DNA of 64,000 bases from SHWB01 sp050246875 (GCA_050246875.1 JBFWVF010000001.1:186001-250000), one strand, 5' to 3'; positions 29,974-39,558 are shown, numbered from the stretch's first letter. Numbers and translations are program-made. Notes: a model not told the origin generated them from the letters alone.

Positions 29974-30329
29974 TGGCGCCGATCCCTGAGCGGAAACCGC
30001 CCTCGGACGCGGCGGCGAGCTTGCTCTCGCCGCGGCTGTCGCGCTCGCGCTTGAGGTTCTGCGCGATCTGGAAGGCCGGTTCGATCGACTGCTGGGCGTC
30101 GAGGCGCGGATCGCAGTGCGTGTGGTAGCGGTCCGACAGCGTCTCCTCGGTGATCGCCTGGGCGCCGCCGATGCACTCGGTGAGGTCCTGGCCGGTCATC
30201 TCCAGGTGCACGCCGCCGGGATGCGTGCCCTCGGCGCGGTGCACCGCGAAGAAGGCGTCGACCTCGCGGCGGATGGCGTCGACCGCGCGCGTCTTGAAGC
30301 CGCTGGCGGTCGAGGTTGCGTCGCCGTGC
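29959..30329. repeat. direct repeat A, diverged copy of the aroG 3' region
   Basis: This 371-bp segment aligns without gaps to 31320-31690, an offset of exactly 1361 bp, with about 15 mismatches (about 96% identity by hand count). It includes about 43 bp downstream of the aroG stop position and the last ~109 codons of aroG. It bounds the insert that carries the SDR gene. Confidence 0.9.
30002..30329 (-). pseudogene. aroG: truncated 3' fragment of a class II DAHP synthase gene
   Basis: Read on the minus strand, this encodes the C-terminal ~109 residues of AroG, for example HRAEGTHPGGVHLEMTGQD and ERDSRGESKLAAAS. Compared with the intact gene it has substitutions such as Val to Leu in MTGQD(L)TEC, Asn to Asp in RLDAQQ and Leu to Pro in SIEPAFQ. 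The stop codon position is changed to a Glu codon, so the frame runs on into repeat sequence. There is no upstream coding part: homology stops at 30329. It is a remnant, not a working gene. The divergence suggests an old duplication or a copy from a related strain. Confidence 0.88.
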
Positions 30330-30435
30330 CTCCCAACCGCTCCGCCGCTCGCCCGCTACCACCGGCGCCCCAAGGGCACTATCAATCGAACCCGACTATC
30401 ACTATCCACGAGGGATCATAGAGGAGCGGGTCAAG

Positions 30436-31221
30436 ATGAATGAGCTGAGGGAGAAAGTTGCGATCGTGACAGGCGGCGCGGCCGGTATCGGCGGCGCAAT
30501 ATCGCAGTCATTCGTCGAGGCCGGCGCGATCGTGGTGGTTGCCGATGTCGATGAGACCAGGTCGCTTGCGGCGGTGGAGAAGTTTCGGTCTCGTGGCGGC
30601 AAGGCCAGCGCGATCGTTACAGACTGCGGGGATGTCGCAGGCATCGGGAACCTGGTGGCCCGAACGATCGAAGAGTATGGACGGCTGGACATTATCGTCA
30701 ACAACGCCGGTGTCGCCCGTCCCTGTGGCATAATGGACCTCACGGAAGACGACTGGGACCGCACCTTCCGTCTGAATTCCAAAGGTGTCTTCTTCTGTCT
30801 GCAGGCTGCTGCGCGACAGATGATCGCCCAAGGCTCCGGAGGCCGAATCATCAATATCGCGTCCATTTCCGGACGTGGTTTTGCGCGCGCGGCAAATGCA
30901 ATCTACGCTTCCAGCAAGGGGGCCGTGATTGCACTGACGAAGATCGCTGCCGTGGAATTGGCGAAGCACGACATCAATGTAAATTCGATATGTCCCGGCG
31001 TTACCATGACCGAAATGGTCTCGGCGATATATGAGGGGCGGGCAAGAGTTCGGGGTACGGATTTCGAAACACAGCTGAGGGAAGCAGAGAGTTCCATCCC
31101 GATCGGAAGAATGAACACGCCGGAAGACATCGCGGCCATGGCCAGATTTCTGGCGTCGGACGGGGGGCGGAACATCACCGGCCAGTGCTACAACGTGGAT
31201 GGCGGTCTGGTGATGAGTTGA
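30436..31221 (+). CDS. short-chain dehydrogenase/reductase (classical SDR)
   Basis: The 261-residue protein is a classical SDR: TGGAAGIGG at residues 12-20, Asp37 at the end of beta-2 (suggesting NAD(H)), NNAG at 89-92, Ser143/145, and the catalytic YASSK with Tyr157 and Lys161. It ends GQCYNVDGGLVMS. ATG 30436 follows a GAGGAG site 9 bp upstream; in-frame codons further upstream are non-conserved. Base composition is visibly lower in GC and codon choice is more relaxed than in its neighbours. It is flanked by direct copies of the aroG 3' end, so it looks like acquired cargo. The substrate is unknown. Confidence 0.92.
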   Translation: MNELREKVAIVTGGAAGIGGAISQSFVEAGAIVVVADVDETRSLAAVEKFRSRGGKASAIVTDCGDVAGIGNLVARTIEEYGRLDIIVNNAGVARPCGIMDLTEDDWDRTFRLNSKGVFFCLQAAARQMIAQGSGGRIINIASISGRGFARAANAIYASSKGAVIALTKIAAVELAKHDINVNSICPGVTMTEMVSAIYEGRARVRGTDFETQLREAESSIPIGRMNTPEDIAAMARFLASDGGRNITGQCYNVDGGLVMS

Positions 31222-31319
31222 CTGCGGTAAGACTTTGCGAGGGCGATCACAATCGCTGAGCCGCCTGGTCCCTGGACCGGAAAGGGATTGACCTGCTCCC
31301 CTTTTGGTCCCTCCCCGGA

Positions 31320-31690
31320 GGGGAGCGGAGAGGGTGACGCCGATCCCTGAGTGGAAACCGCCCTAGGACGCGGCGGCGAGCTTGCTCTCGCCGCGGCTGT
31401 CGCGCTCGCGCTTGAGGTTCTGCGCGATCTGGAAGGCCAGCTCGATCGACTGCTGGGCGTTGAGGCGCGGATCGCAGTGCGTGTGGTAGCGGTCCGACAG
31501 CGTCTCCTCGGTGATCGCCTGGGCGCCGCCGATGCATTCGGTGACGTCCTGGCCGGTCATCTCGAGATGCACGCCGCCGGGATGCGTGCCCTCGGCGCGG
31601 TGCACCGCGAAGAAGGCGTCGACCTCGCGGCGGATGGCGTCGACCGCGCGCGTCTTGAAGCCGTTGCCGGTCGAGGTGGTGTTGCCGTGC
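31320..31690. repeat. direct repeat B, native aroG 3' region
   Basis: This is the counterpart of 29959-30329. It begins with the third copy of GGGGAGCGGAGAGGG (31320-31334) and continues into the intact aroG gene, whose stop is at 31363-31365. The distance between equivalent bases in the two copies is 1361 bp. Confidence 0.9.
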
Positions 31691-32745
31691 ATCGGATCGC
31701 ACGCCCACACCACATGGCGCCCGGCGCGCTTCACCGCGCGCAGCAGCGCCGGCAGCTTGGCCTCGGCCTTGTCGGCGCCCATGCGGCAGATCACCGTCAG
31801 GCGGCCGGGGTCGTTCTCGGGGTTGAGCGCGTCGATCAGGCGCAGCAGGTCGTCGGGCTCCATCGTCGGCCCGGCCTTGAGGCCGACCGGGTTGCCGACG
31901 CCCTTGAGGAACTCGACATGGGCGCCGTCGACCTGGCGCGTGCGGTCGCCGATCCACAGCATGTGGGCCGAGCAGTCGTACCACTGGCCGGTCAGGCTGT
32001 CCTGCCGCGTCAGCGCCTGCTCGTAGACCAGCAGCAGCGCCTCGTGGCTGGTGTAGAAGTCGGTCTCGCGCAGCTGCGGCACGGTATCGCCGGTGAGGCC
32101 GCAGGCCTCCATGAACGACAGCGTCTCGTCGATGCGGCCGGCCAGCGCCTCGTAGCGCTCGCCCGCCGCGCTGTCGCGCACGAAGTCGAGGTTCCAGCGG
32201 TGCACCTTGTGCAGGTCGGCGAAGCCGCCCTGGGCGAAGGCGCGCAGCAGGTTGAGCGTCGCCGCCGACTGGTTGTAGGCGCGCATCAGCCGCTCGGGGT
32301 CGGGCTTGCGCGCGTCGGCATCGAAATCCATGCCGTTGACGATGTCGCCGCGGTAGCTCGGCAGCTCGACACCGCCCTGCTTCTCGGTCGGCGCCGAGCG
32401 CGGCTTGGCGAACTGGCCGGCCATGCGGCCGACCTTCACCACCGGCATGGCGGCGCCAAAGGTCAGCACCACCGCCATCTGCAGCAGCACCTTGAAGGTG
32501 TCGCGGATGTTGTCGGGGTGGAACTCGGCGAAGCTCTCGGCGCAGTCGCCGCCCTGCAGCAGGAAGGCCTCGCCGCGCGCCACGCGGCCCAGCTTCTCGC
32601 GCAACGTGCGCGCCTCGCCGGCGAAGACCAGCGGCGGATAGCGGCGCAACTGGCTCTCGACGCGACCGAGATGCTCGCCGTCCGGATAGTCGGGCACCTG
32701 CCGGATCGGCAGTTCCCGCCAGCTCGCCGGAGACCACGCGCCCAT
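31363..32745 (-). CDS. aroG: class II 3-deoxy-7-phosphoheptulonate synthase
   Basis: The 460-residue enzyme condenses phosphoenolpyruvate with erythrose 4-phosphate, the first step of the shikimate pathway. It is the plant/actinobacterial-like class II type: LQGGDCAESFAEFHPDNIRD near residue 63, a segment beginning LPSYRGDIVNGMDFDADAR, then VGLKAGPT, CDPMHGNTTSTGNGFKTR and HLEMTGQDVTECIGG. Starting MGAWSPASWR at 32745 gives the normal length. The gene is intact although its last 109 codons are duplicated 1.36 kb away. No feedback-regulatory domain beyond the class II core is evident. Confidence 0.95.
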   Translation of the reverse strand: MGAWSPASWRELPIRQVPDYPDGEHLGRVESQLRRYPPLVFAGEARTLREKLGRVARGEAFLLQGGDCAESFAEFHPDNIRDTFKVLLQMAVVLTFGAAMPVVKVGRMAGQFAKPRSAPTEKQGGVELPSYRGDIVNGMDFDADARKPDPERLMRAYNQSAATLNLLRAFAQGGFADLHKVHRWNLDFVRDSAAGERYEALAGRIDETLSFMEACGLTGDTVPQLRETDFYTSHEALLLVYEQALTRQDSLTGQWYDCSAHMLWIGDRTRQVDGAHVEFLKGVGNPVGLKAGPTMEPDDLLRLIDALNPENDPGRLTVICRMGADKAEAKLPALLRAVKRAGRHVVWACDPMHGNTTSTGNGFKTRAVDAIRREVDAFFAVHRAEGTHPGGVHLEMTGQDVTECIGGAQAITEETLSDRYHTHCDPRLNAQQSIELAFQIAQNLKRERDSRGESKLAAAS

Positions 32746-32864
32746 CGTCCTGCTCCCGAAACCCGCAACCGGAAATATGTCCGGCCCGTCCGCCGGGCCA
32801 GAGGGGCCTCGCTATACGCCCAAGAGGGCCGGATTGCCACCCCCGAGTCGGGCGGCGCCAAGCC

Positions 32865-33197
32865 TCAGCTCACCTTGGGGGCGCAGCGCTTCCATCGCTC
32901 GGCCGGCCCGTCGCCGAAGGAAATGTCGACGTCGTACTCGCCGCGCAGGACCATCCGCACCCGCGTCCCGCTGCCGGGCTCGCCCGCCGGCACCACATAG
33001 GCGAAGTCGTGCCGGCCGTAGTCGCCGCTGGTGGCGTTGCCGCCCGGGGTGACGATCGCCGGGCCGCGGATCTCCAGATGCCGGCCATCGCCGTGACACC
33101 AGTCGCCGTCGATGGCGTCGGCCCGGGCCGGCGGCGCGGCGAGCGTGCCCGCCACGATCGCCGCCATCGCCACGACCGGTACGCGCAGGCCAGGCAT
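32865..33197 (-). CDS. small exported protein of unknown function
   Basis: The 110-residue protein begins with a Sec signal peptide (VPVVAMAAIVAGTLAAPPARA, cleavage probably after ARA). A compact ~85-residue mature part follows, with DAIDGDWCHGDGRHLEIRGP and a final ERWKRCAPKVS. The two mature Cys (in DWCH and KRCAP) could form a disulfide. It sits 20 bp downstream of gor on the same strand, so cotranscription is likely. I do not recognise a characterised family. Confidence 0.7.
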   Translation of the reverse strand: MPGLRVPVVAMAAIVAGTLAAPPARADAIDGDWCHGDGRHLEIRGPAIVTPGGNATSGDYGRHDFAYVVPAGEPGSGTRVRMVLRGEYDVDISFGDGPAERWKRCAPKVS

Positions 33198-33217
33198 GAT
33201 GTCCTCCCCCTTCGCTC

Positions 33218-34618
33218 CTACTCGGCGGCCTTCGGCAGCGGCGCCGGCTCGGCCACCGGCTCGCGCATGGTGACGAACTCCTCGGCCGCCGTCGGGTGGA
33301 TGCCGATGGTCGCGTCGAACACCGCCTTGGTCGCCCCGGCCTTGATCGCCACGGCGAGGCCCTGGACGATCTCGCCGGCCTCGGGCCCGACCATGTGGAC
33401 GCCGAGCACGCGGTCGCTCGCATCCTCGACCACCAGCTTCATCAGCGTCTTCTCCTGGCGGCCGGAGAGAGTGTGCTTCAGCGGCGTGAAGGTCGAGCGG
33501 TAGATCCGCAGCTTGCCGTGGCGGGCCCGCGCCTCGGCCTCGGTCAGTCCCACCGTGCCGATGTTGGGGTGGCTGAACACCGCCGTCGGCACGTTGGTGT
33601 AGTCGGCCGACGTCGGCGTGCCGTCGAACAGCGTGCGCGCTACCGCCATGCCCTCGGCCAGCGCCACCGGCGTCAACTGGATGCGATCGATGACATCGCC
33701 GATGGCATAGATGGACGGAACGGAAGTCCGGAAATGCTCGTCGACGACCACGGCGCCGTTGCCGGCGAGCGTCACGCCGGCCTCCTCCAGCCCGATGCCG
33801 CGGCTGTTGGGCGCACGGCCGGTGGCGTACATCACCTGGTCGACCTCGAGCGTCGAGCCGTCGCCGAGCGTCAGCACAAGTCCTTGCGATCCCTTGTCGA
33901 TCCGCGTCACGTCGGTCGAGAAGCGCAGGTCGACGTGCTTCTTCCGCATCTCCTCGGCGAGGTGCCGGCGCACGTCGTCGTCGAAGCCGCGGAGGAACAG
34001 CGGCCCGCGGTAGAACTGCGTCGTCTTCACCCCCAGCCCGGCGAAAATCCCTGCAAATTCAACGGCGATATAGCCGCCGCCGACCACCGCCACGCGCTTC
34101 GGCAGCGCCGGCAGGTAGAAGGCCTCGTTGGAGGTGATGGCATGCTCGCGCCCCGGCACGTCCGGCACCACCGGCCAGCCGCCGGTGGCGACGAGGATGT
34201 ACTTCGCGGTCACACGACGATCGCCGACCTCGACGGTGTGCGGATCGGCGACGCGCGCCCGCGCATGGTGCACCTCGACGCCGGCGCCGGTCAGCACGCG
34301 CTCGTAGATGCCGTTGAGGCGGTTGATCTCCTTGTCCTTGTTGGCGACCAGCGTGGCCATCTCGAAGCCGCGCGGGCCCACCGTCCAGCCGAAGCCGGCG
34401 GCGTCCTCGAACTCCTCGGCGAAGTGGGAGGCGTAGGCGAACAGCTTCTTGGGGATGCAGCCGACATTGACGCAGGTGCCGCCCATGCGGCCTTCCTCGG
34501 CCAGCCCCACCTTCGCGCCGTAGCGCCCGGCGGCGAAGCGCGCCGCCCGCACGCCGCCGGAGCCGCCGCCGATGACGTAGAAATCGTAGTCGTATCCGGC
34601 CACTGCACCGCCCTCCAT
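33218..34618 (-). CDS. gor: glutathione-disulfide reductase
   Basis: The 466-residue flavoprotein has the FAD-binding VIGGGSGGVRAARFAAG, the redox pair Cys49/Cys54 in GGTCVNVGCIPKK, an NADPH-binding Rossmann segment VAVVGGGYIAVEFAGIFAGLG, YAIGDVIDRIQLTPVAL, and the C-terminal IGIHPTAAEE with the catalytic His. The CVNVGC context and overall pattern favour glutathione reductase over dihydrolipoamide dehydrogenase. It regenerates GSH, the ligand of the CGFS glutaredoxin encoded in this window. The short start MEGGAVAGYDYDF could begin a few residues later. Confidence 0.93.
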   Translation of the reverse strand: MEGGAVAGYDYDFYVIGGGSGGVRAARFAAGRYGAKVGLAEEGRMGGTCVNVGCIPKKLFAYASHFAEEFEDAAGFGWTVGPRGFEMATLVANKDKEINRLNGIYERVLTGAGVEVHHARARVADPHTVEVGDRRVTAKYILVATGGWPVVPDVPGREHAITSNEAFYLPALPKRVAVVGGGYIAVEFAGIFAGLGVKTTQFYRGPLFLRGFDDDVRRHLAEEMRKKHVDLRFSTDVTRIDKGSQGLVLTLGDGSTLEVDQVMYATGRAPNSRGIGLEEAGVTLAGNGAVVVDEHFRTSVPSIYAIGDVIDRIQLTPVALAEGMAVARTLFDGTPTSADYTNVPTAVFSHPNIGTVGLTEAEARARHGKLRIYRSTFTPLKHTLSGRQEKTLMKLVVEDASDRVLGVHMVGPEAGEIVQGLAVAIKAGATKAVFDATIGIHPTAAEEFVTMREPVAEPAPLPKAAE

Positions 34619-34861
34619 GCCATCGGGCGTTACTTAGCCCGCGCCTCGACGAAGGCAAAGCCCACCCGCGTGCCCCTCCGGCCAACGTGCTGTGCCGAGC
34701 TTGCCGGAGCGTCGACGAGCAAATCCCTTGGCGATATCGATTCTATCCGCCTGCCGTGAGCCGGAAGAGCAGAGGATGCGGAATTTCCGCAAGACAAATA
34801 AATGTAAACAAAATATAATAATGAATTACCTACTACAAATTATACATCAGATCTTACAGTG
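34619..34861. other. intergenic segment passing into an AT-rich islet
   Basis: From about 34780 the sequence changes sharply from high GC to A/T-rich, for example AATAAATGTAAACAAAATAT. A 15-nt palindrome TGCGGAATTTCCGCA is at 34777-34791, near the transition. No coding frame is seen. The palindrome lies downstream of the orphan membrane gene and may end its transcript, although there is no T-run. Confidence 0.55.
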
Positions 34862-35182
34862 TCAAAATCCGCGTTTTATCCTTTTTTTGTACTCATAAGC
34901 TTTATTTACCTTCCGTAATTCTTCGTCACGGTTTGTAAAGTGATCGTGAGCTACGTCCGCCGCAATACCCATCAGCAAGAAGATGGGCCCTCCCAGGACC
35001 ACCCACACAATCCAAAATATTTCTCCAATATTGTCAGGAAGGTGCGTATGTATAAAAATAATACCCACGAAACAAATGGGGCCAAACAAAATAGTACCTA
35101 TTATGCGCCATTTGCTCCCCTGCAGCCATTGCACATACAGCGCACGTAGCCACGAATATTGAAGGGTCAAATAGTATATCAT
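34862..35182 (-). CDS. orphan two-helix membrane protein in AT-rich islet
   Basis: The 106-residue protein starting MIYYLTLQYSWLRALYVQW has two strong hydrophobic segments: IIGTILFGPICFVGIIFI near residues 27-44 and a second beginning IFWIVWVVLGGPIFLLMGIA near 56. A charged C-terminus (FTNRDEELRKVNKAYEYKKR) follows. It is Lys/Ile/Tyr-rich, unlike the Ala/Arg-rich proteins around it, and its DNA is AT-rich. No family is recognised. Longer in-frame starts lie in GC-rich DNA and are less likely. The gene, if real, is probably horizontally acquired. Confidence 0.55.
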   Translation of the reverse strand: MIYYLTLQYSWLRALYVQWLQGSKWRIIGTILFGPICFVGIIFIHTHLPDNIGEIFWIVWVVLGGPIFLLMGIAADVAHDHFTNRDEELRKVNKAYEYKKRIKRGF

Positions 35183-35210
35183 TTTCTGACGTTTCGCCGA
35201 TCTGCCCTTG

Positions 35211-35241
35211 TTCCTGCAACCGTATTCTGCGGTTGCAGGAA
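35211..35241. repeat. perfect 11-bp inverted repeat upstream of the orphan membrane gene
   Basis: TTCCTGCAACC (35211-35221) and GGTTGCAGGAA (35231-35241) are exact complements around a 9-nt loop. It lies 29 bp upstream of the 35182 start and at the right-hand border of the AT-rich islet. It could be an operator, a leader hairpin or a trace of the insertion boundary. Confidence 0.7.
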
Positions 35242-35428
35242 GACGACCCCGAACCGAGCCGAAATTGAAGCCTGAAAAATCTCCTCCGGCAATGACGAAT
35301 GACAGGTCCACCCGGCGAACCGGGCGGCGCAACGCATCAGGAACGGCGGGCGGTGAAGCACCCACAGTTCATGCTTCGCGCCGCCGGACCGGTAGCACGC
35401 GGCGCCCGGTCGGCTGGCGTCGTCCCCC

Positions 35429-35456
35429 TTGAACTCGCGGCCCGTCTCGACTAAAT
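35429..35456 (+). promoter_or_regulatory. promoter of groESL (possibly heat-shock sigma-32 type)
   Basis: TTGAAC at 35429-35434, in the context CCCCCTTGAAC, is followed by 16 bp and CTAAAT at 35451-35456. CTTGAA is the conserved -35 of alphaproteobacterial RpoH promoters, while the -10 is a poorer match. It lies just upstream of the CIRCE element. Confidence 0.55.
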
Positions 35457-35461
35457 GGCTG

Positions 35462-35488
35462 CTAGCACTCGGCTTCGGCGAGTGCCAA
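35462..35488 (+). promoter_or_regulatory. CIRCE element (HrcA operator)
   Basis: CTAGCACTC, nine bases, then GAGTGCCAA matches the CIRCE consensus TTAGCACTC-N9-GAGTGCTAA at 16 of 18 arm positions. The inverted core AGCACTC/GAGTGC is intact. It is 48 bp upstream of groES, where HrcA represses groESL. No hrcA gene is in the window. Confidence 0.93.
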
Positions 35489-35535
35489 TTCATATCGATG
35501 TGTGTGAATTCAACGCTCTAGGAGGAGGTTGAAGC

Positions 35536-35856
35536 ATGAGTTTCAGGCCGTTGCAGGACCGAGTGGTCGTGCGCCGTATCGACGAAGTCGAGAAAACAGC
35601 CGGCGGCATCATTATTCCCGACACCGCGAAGGAGAAGCCGAGCGAGGGCGAAGTCATCGCCGTCGGCCCCGGCGCGCGCAACGAGCGGGGCGAGATCGTC
35701 GCCCTCGACGTCAAGGTCGGCGACCGCGTGCTGTTCGGCAAGTGGTCGGGCACCGAGGTCAAGATCGACGGCGAGGATCTCGTCGTCATGAAGGAATCCG
35801 ACATCATGGGGGTCCTCACCGGGACCGCCGCACCGGCGCGCCGCAAGGCCGCCTGA
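35536..35856 (+). CDS. groES: co-chaperonin GroES
   Basis: GroES forms the heptameric lid of the GroEL folding chamber. Conserved segments are FRPLQDRVVVRRID, the mobile loop TAGGIIIPDTAKEKPSEGEV, and LFGKWSGTEVKIDGED. The protein is 106 residues, slightly longer than the ~95 usual because of a C-terminal tail (GTAAPARRKAA). AGGAGG precedes the ATG. groEL follows after 22 bp. Confidence 0.97.
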   Translation: MSFRPLQDRVVVRRIDEVEKTAGGIIIPDTAKEKPSEGEVIAVGPGARNERGEIVALDVKVGDRVLFGKWSGTEVKIDGEDLVVMKESDIMGVLTGTAAPARRKAA

Positions 35857-35878
35857 CCGATCGCGAGAGGATCGAATT

Positions 35879-37519
35879 ATGGCTGCGAAGCAAGTCAAGT
35901 TTTCCGTCGATGCGCGCAACAAGATGCTGCGCGGCGTCGACATCCTGGCCGATGCGGTCAAGGTGACGCTCGGCCCCAAGGGCCGCAACGTGGTGCTCGA
36001 CAAGGCGTTTGGCGCGCCGCGCATCACCAAGGACGGCGTGACGGTCGCCAAGGAGATCGAACTCGAGGACAAGTTCGAGAACATGGGCGCCCAGATGGTC
36101 CGCGAGGTGGCGTCCAAGACCAACGACATCGCCGGTGACGGCACGACCACGGCGACGGTGCTGGCACAGATCATCGTGCGCGAGGGCGCCAAGGCGGTGG
36201 CCGCCGGCATGAACCCGATGGACCTCAAGCGCGGCGTCGACCTCGCCGTCGAGGCCGTTGTCGCCGATCTGAAGAAGCGGGCGAAGAAGATCACCACGAG
36301 CGACGAGGTGGCGCAGGTCGGCACCATCTCGGCCAACGGCGACACCGAGATCGGCCGCATGCTGGCCGAGGCCATGAAGAAGGTCGGCAACGAGGGCGTC
36401 ATCACGGTCGAGGAGGCCAAGAGCCTCGAGACCGAGCTGGACGTCGTCGAGGGCATGCAGTTCGACCGCGGCTATCTCTCGCCGTACTTCGTGACCAACG
36501 CCGAGAAGATGAACGTCGAGCTCGAGAACCCGTTCATCCTCATCCACGAGTCGAAGCTCGGCAACCTGCAGCCGCTGCTGCCGGTGCTGGAAGCGGTCGT
36601 GCAGTCGTCGCGTCCGCTGCTGATCGTGGCCGAGGACGTCGAGGGCGAGGCGCTCGCCACGCTCGTGGTCAACAAGCTGCGCGGCGGCCTCAAGGTCGCG
36701 GCCGTGAAGGCGCCGGGCTTCGGCGACCGCCGCAAGGCCATGCTCGAGGACATCGCCGTCCTCACCGGCGGCCAGGTGATCTCCCAGGATCTCGGCATCA
36801 AGCTCGAGAACGTCACGCTCGACATGCTCGGCAAGGCCAAGCGCGTGCTGATCGACAAGGAGAACACGACGGTCATCGAGGGCAGCGGCAAGAAGACGGA
36901 CATCCAGGGCCGCTGCGCGCAGATCCGCGCCCAGATCGAGGAGACGACGTCGGACTACGACCGCGAGAAGCTGCAGGAGCGGCTGGCGAAGCTGGCCGGC
37001 GGCGTCGCGGTGCTGCGCGTCGGCGGCGCCACCGAGATCGAGGTGAAGGAGCGCAAGGATCGCGTCGAGGACGCGATGAACGCGACCCGCGCCGCGGTCG
37101 AGGAGGGCGTGCTGCCGGGTGGCGGCGTGGCCCTGCTCTATGCCCAGCGCGTGTTGGCCAAGCTCGAGACGGCCAACGACGACCAGCGCGTCGGCGTCGA
37201 GATCGTCCGCAAGGCGCTTGCCGCGCCGTGTCGGCAGATCGCCATCAACGCCGGCGCCGACGGTTCGATCGTCGTCGGCAAGCTGCTCGAGCAGAAGGAC
37301 CTCAGCTACGGGTTCGACGCGCAGAGCGGCACCTACGGCGACCTCGTGAAGGCCGGCATCATCGACCCGGCGAAGGTCGTGCGCACGGCGCTGCAGGACG
37401 CGGCCTCGGTCGCCGGCCTGCTCATCACCACCGAGGCGATGGTCGCCGAGAAGCCGGAGAAGAAGGCCGCCGGCGGCCACAACCACGGCGCCCCCGACAT
37501 GGGCGACATGGACTACTGA
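35879..37519 (+). CDS. groEL: chaperonin GroEL
   Basis: The 546-residue chaperonin has the canonical ATP-binding segments VTLGPKGRNVVLDK and NDIAGDGTTTATVLAQ, and the equatorial AAVEEGVLPGGGVALL. The C-terminus is GGHNHGAPDMGDMDY in place of the GGM-repeat tail of E. coli GroEL. That is the tail which lines the cavity floor; many alphaproteobacterial GroELs also deviate here. It is transcribed with groES under CIRCE control and ends at a strong terminator. Confidence 0.97.
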   Translation: MAAKQVKFSVDARNKMLRGVDILADAVKVTLGPKGRNVVLDKAFGAPRITKDGVTVAKEIELEDKFENMGAQMVREVASKTNDIAGDGTTTATVLAQIIVREGAKAVAAGMNPMDLKRGVDLAVEAVVADLKKRAKKITTSDEVAQVGTISANGDTEIGRMLAEAMKKVGNEGVITVEEAKSLETELDVVEGMQFDRGYLSPYFVTNAEKMNVELENPFILIHESKLGNLQPLLPVLEAVVQSSRPLLIVAEDVEGEALATLVVNKLRGGLKVAAVKAPGFGDRRKAMLEDIAVLTGGQVISQDLGIKLENVTLDMLGKAKRVLIDKENTTVIEGSGKKTDIQGRCAQIRAQIEETTSDYDREKLQERLAKLAGGVAVLRVGGATEIEVKERKDRVEDAMNATRAAVEEGVLPGGGVALLYAQRVLAKLETANDDQRVGVEIVRKALAAPCRQIAINAGADGSIVVGKLLEQKDLSYGFDAQSGTYGDLVKAGIIDPAKVVRTALQDAASVAGLLITTEAMVAEKPEKKAAGGHNHGAPDMGDMDY

Positions 37520-37568
37520 GAACCGCGCCGGGGCCTCGGCCCCGGCGGTCTCTCGGTCCGGACTGTTC

Positions 37569-37598
37569 AGGGCCCGTGCGGGTTGCCGCACGGGCCCT
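37569..37598 (+). terminator. rho-independent terminator after groEL
   Basis: A perfect 13-bp stem (37569-37581 with 37586-37598) has a 4-nt GTTG loop and is followed by TTCCTTTGTCTC. It lies 50 bp after the groEL stop and before the convergent glmS end at 37615, so it may serve both strands. Confidence 0.85.
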
Positions 37599-37614
37599 TT
37601 CCTTTGTCTCCGGC

Positions 37615-39438
<1,824 letters not shown>

Positions 39439-39494
39439 GCTTGACGCCTCATCCCCCTGCGAGGCGCCGCCGCGCGCCGTGCCGGTCTTCGTCC

Positions 39495-39545
39495 TTCGAC
39501 AGGCTCAGGACGAGGACCTCATGGTGAGCCTGTCGAACCATGAGG
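39495..39545. repeat. REP-like element with interlocking palindromes, copy 1
   Basis: TTCGACAGGCTCA (39495-39507) is the exact complement of TGAGCCTGTCGAA (39525-39537). CCTCATGGT (39517-39525) is the exact complement of ACCATGAGG (39537-39545). The two hairpins overlap and cannot form together. A 21-nt core from 39496 recurs, inverted, at 62184-62204. Such cores with TTCGACA-GCTCAGG are common intergenic repeats in Alphaproteobacteria. Confidence 0.85.
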
Positions 39546-39558
39546 ACGGCACCGACGA

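Noticed and set aside
29904..30362. Small protein-coding gene in the aroG remnant
   Set aside because: The frames are those of a truncated aroG end or its shadows; there is no start or complete domain.
39439..39558. glmS ribozyme or other riboswitch near glmS
   Set aside because: Only a REP-like element and a short leader are present; glmS ribozymes are a Gram-positive feature and no conserved core was seen.
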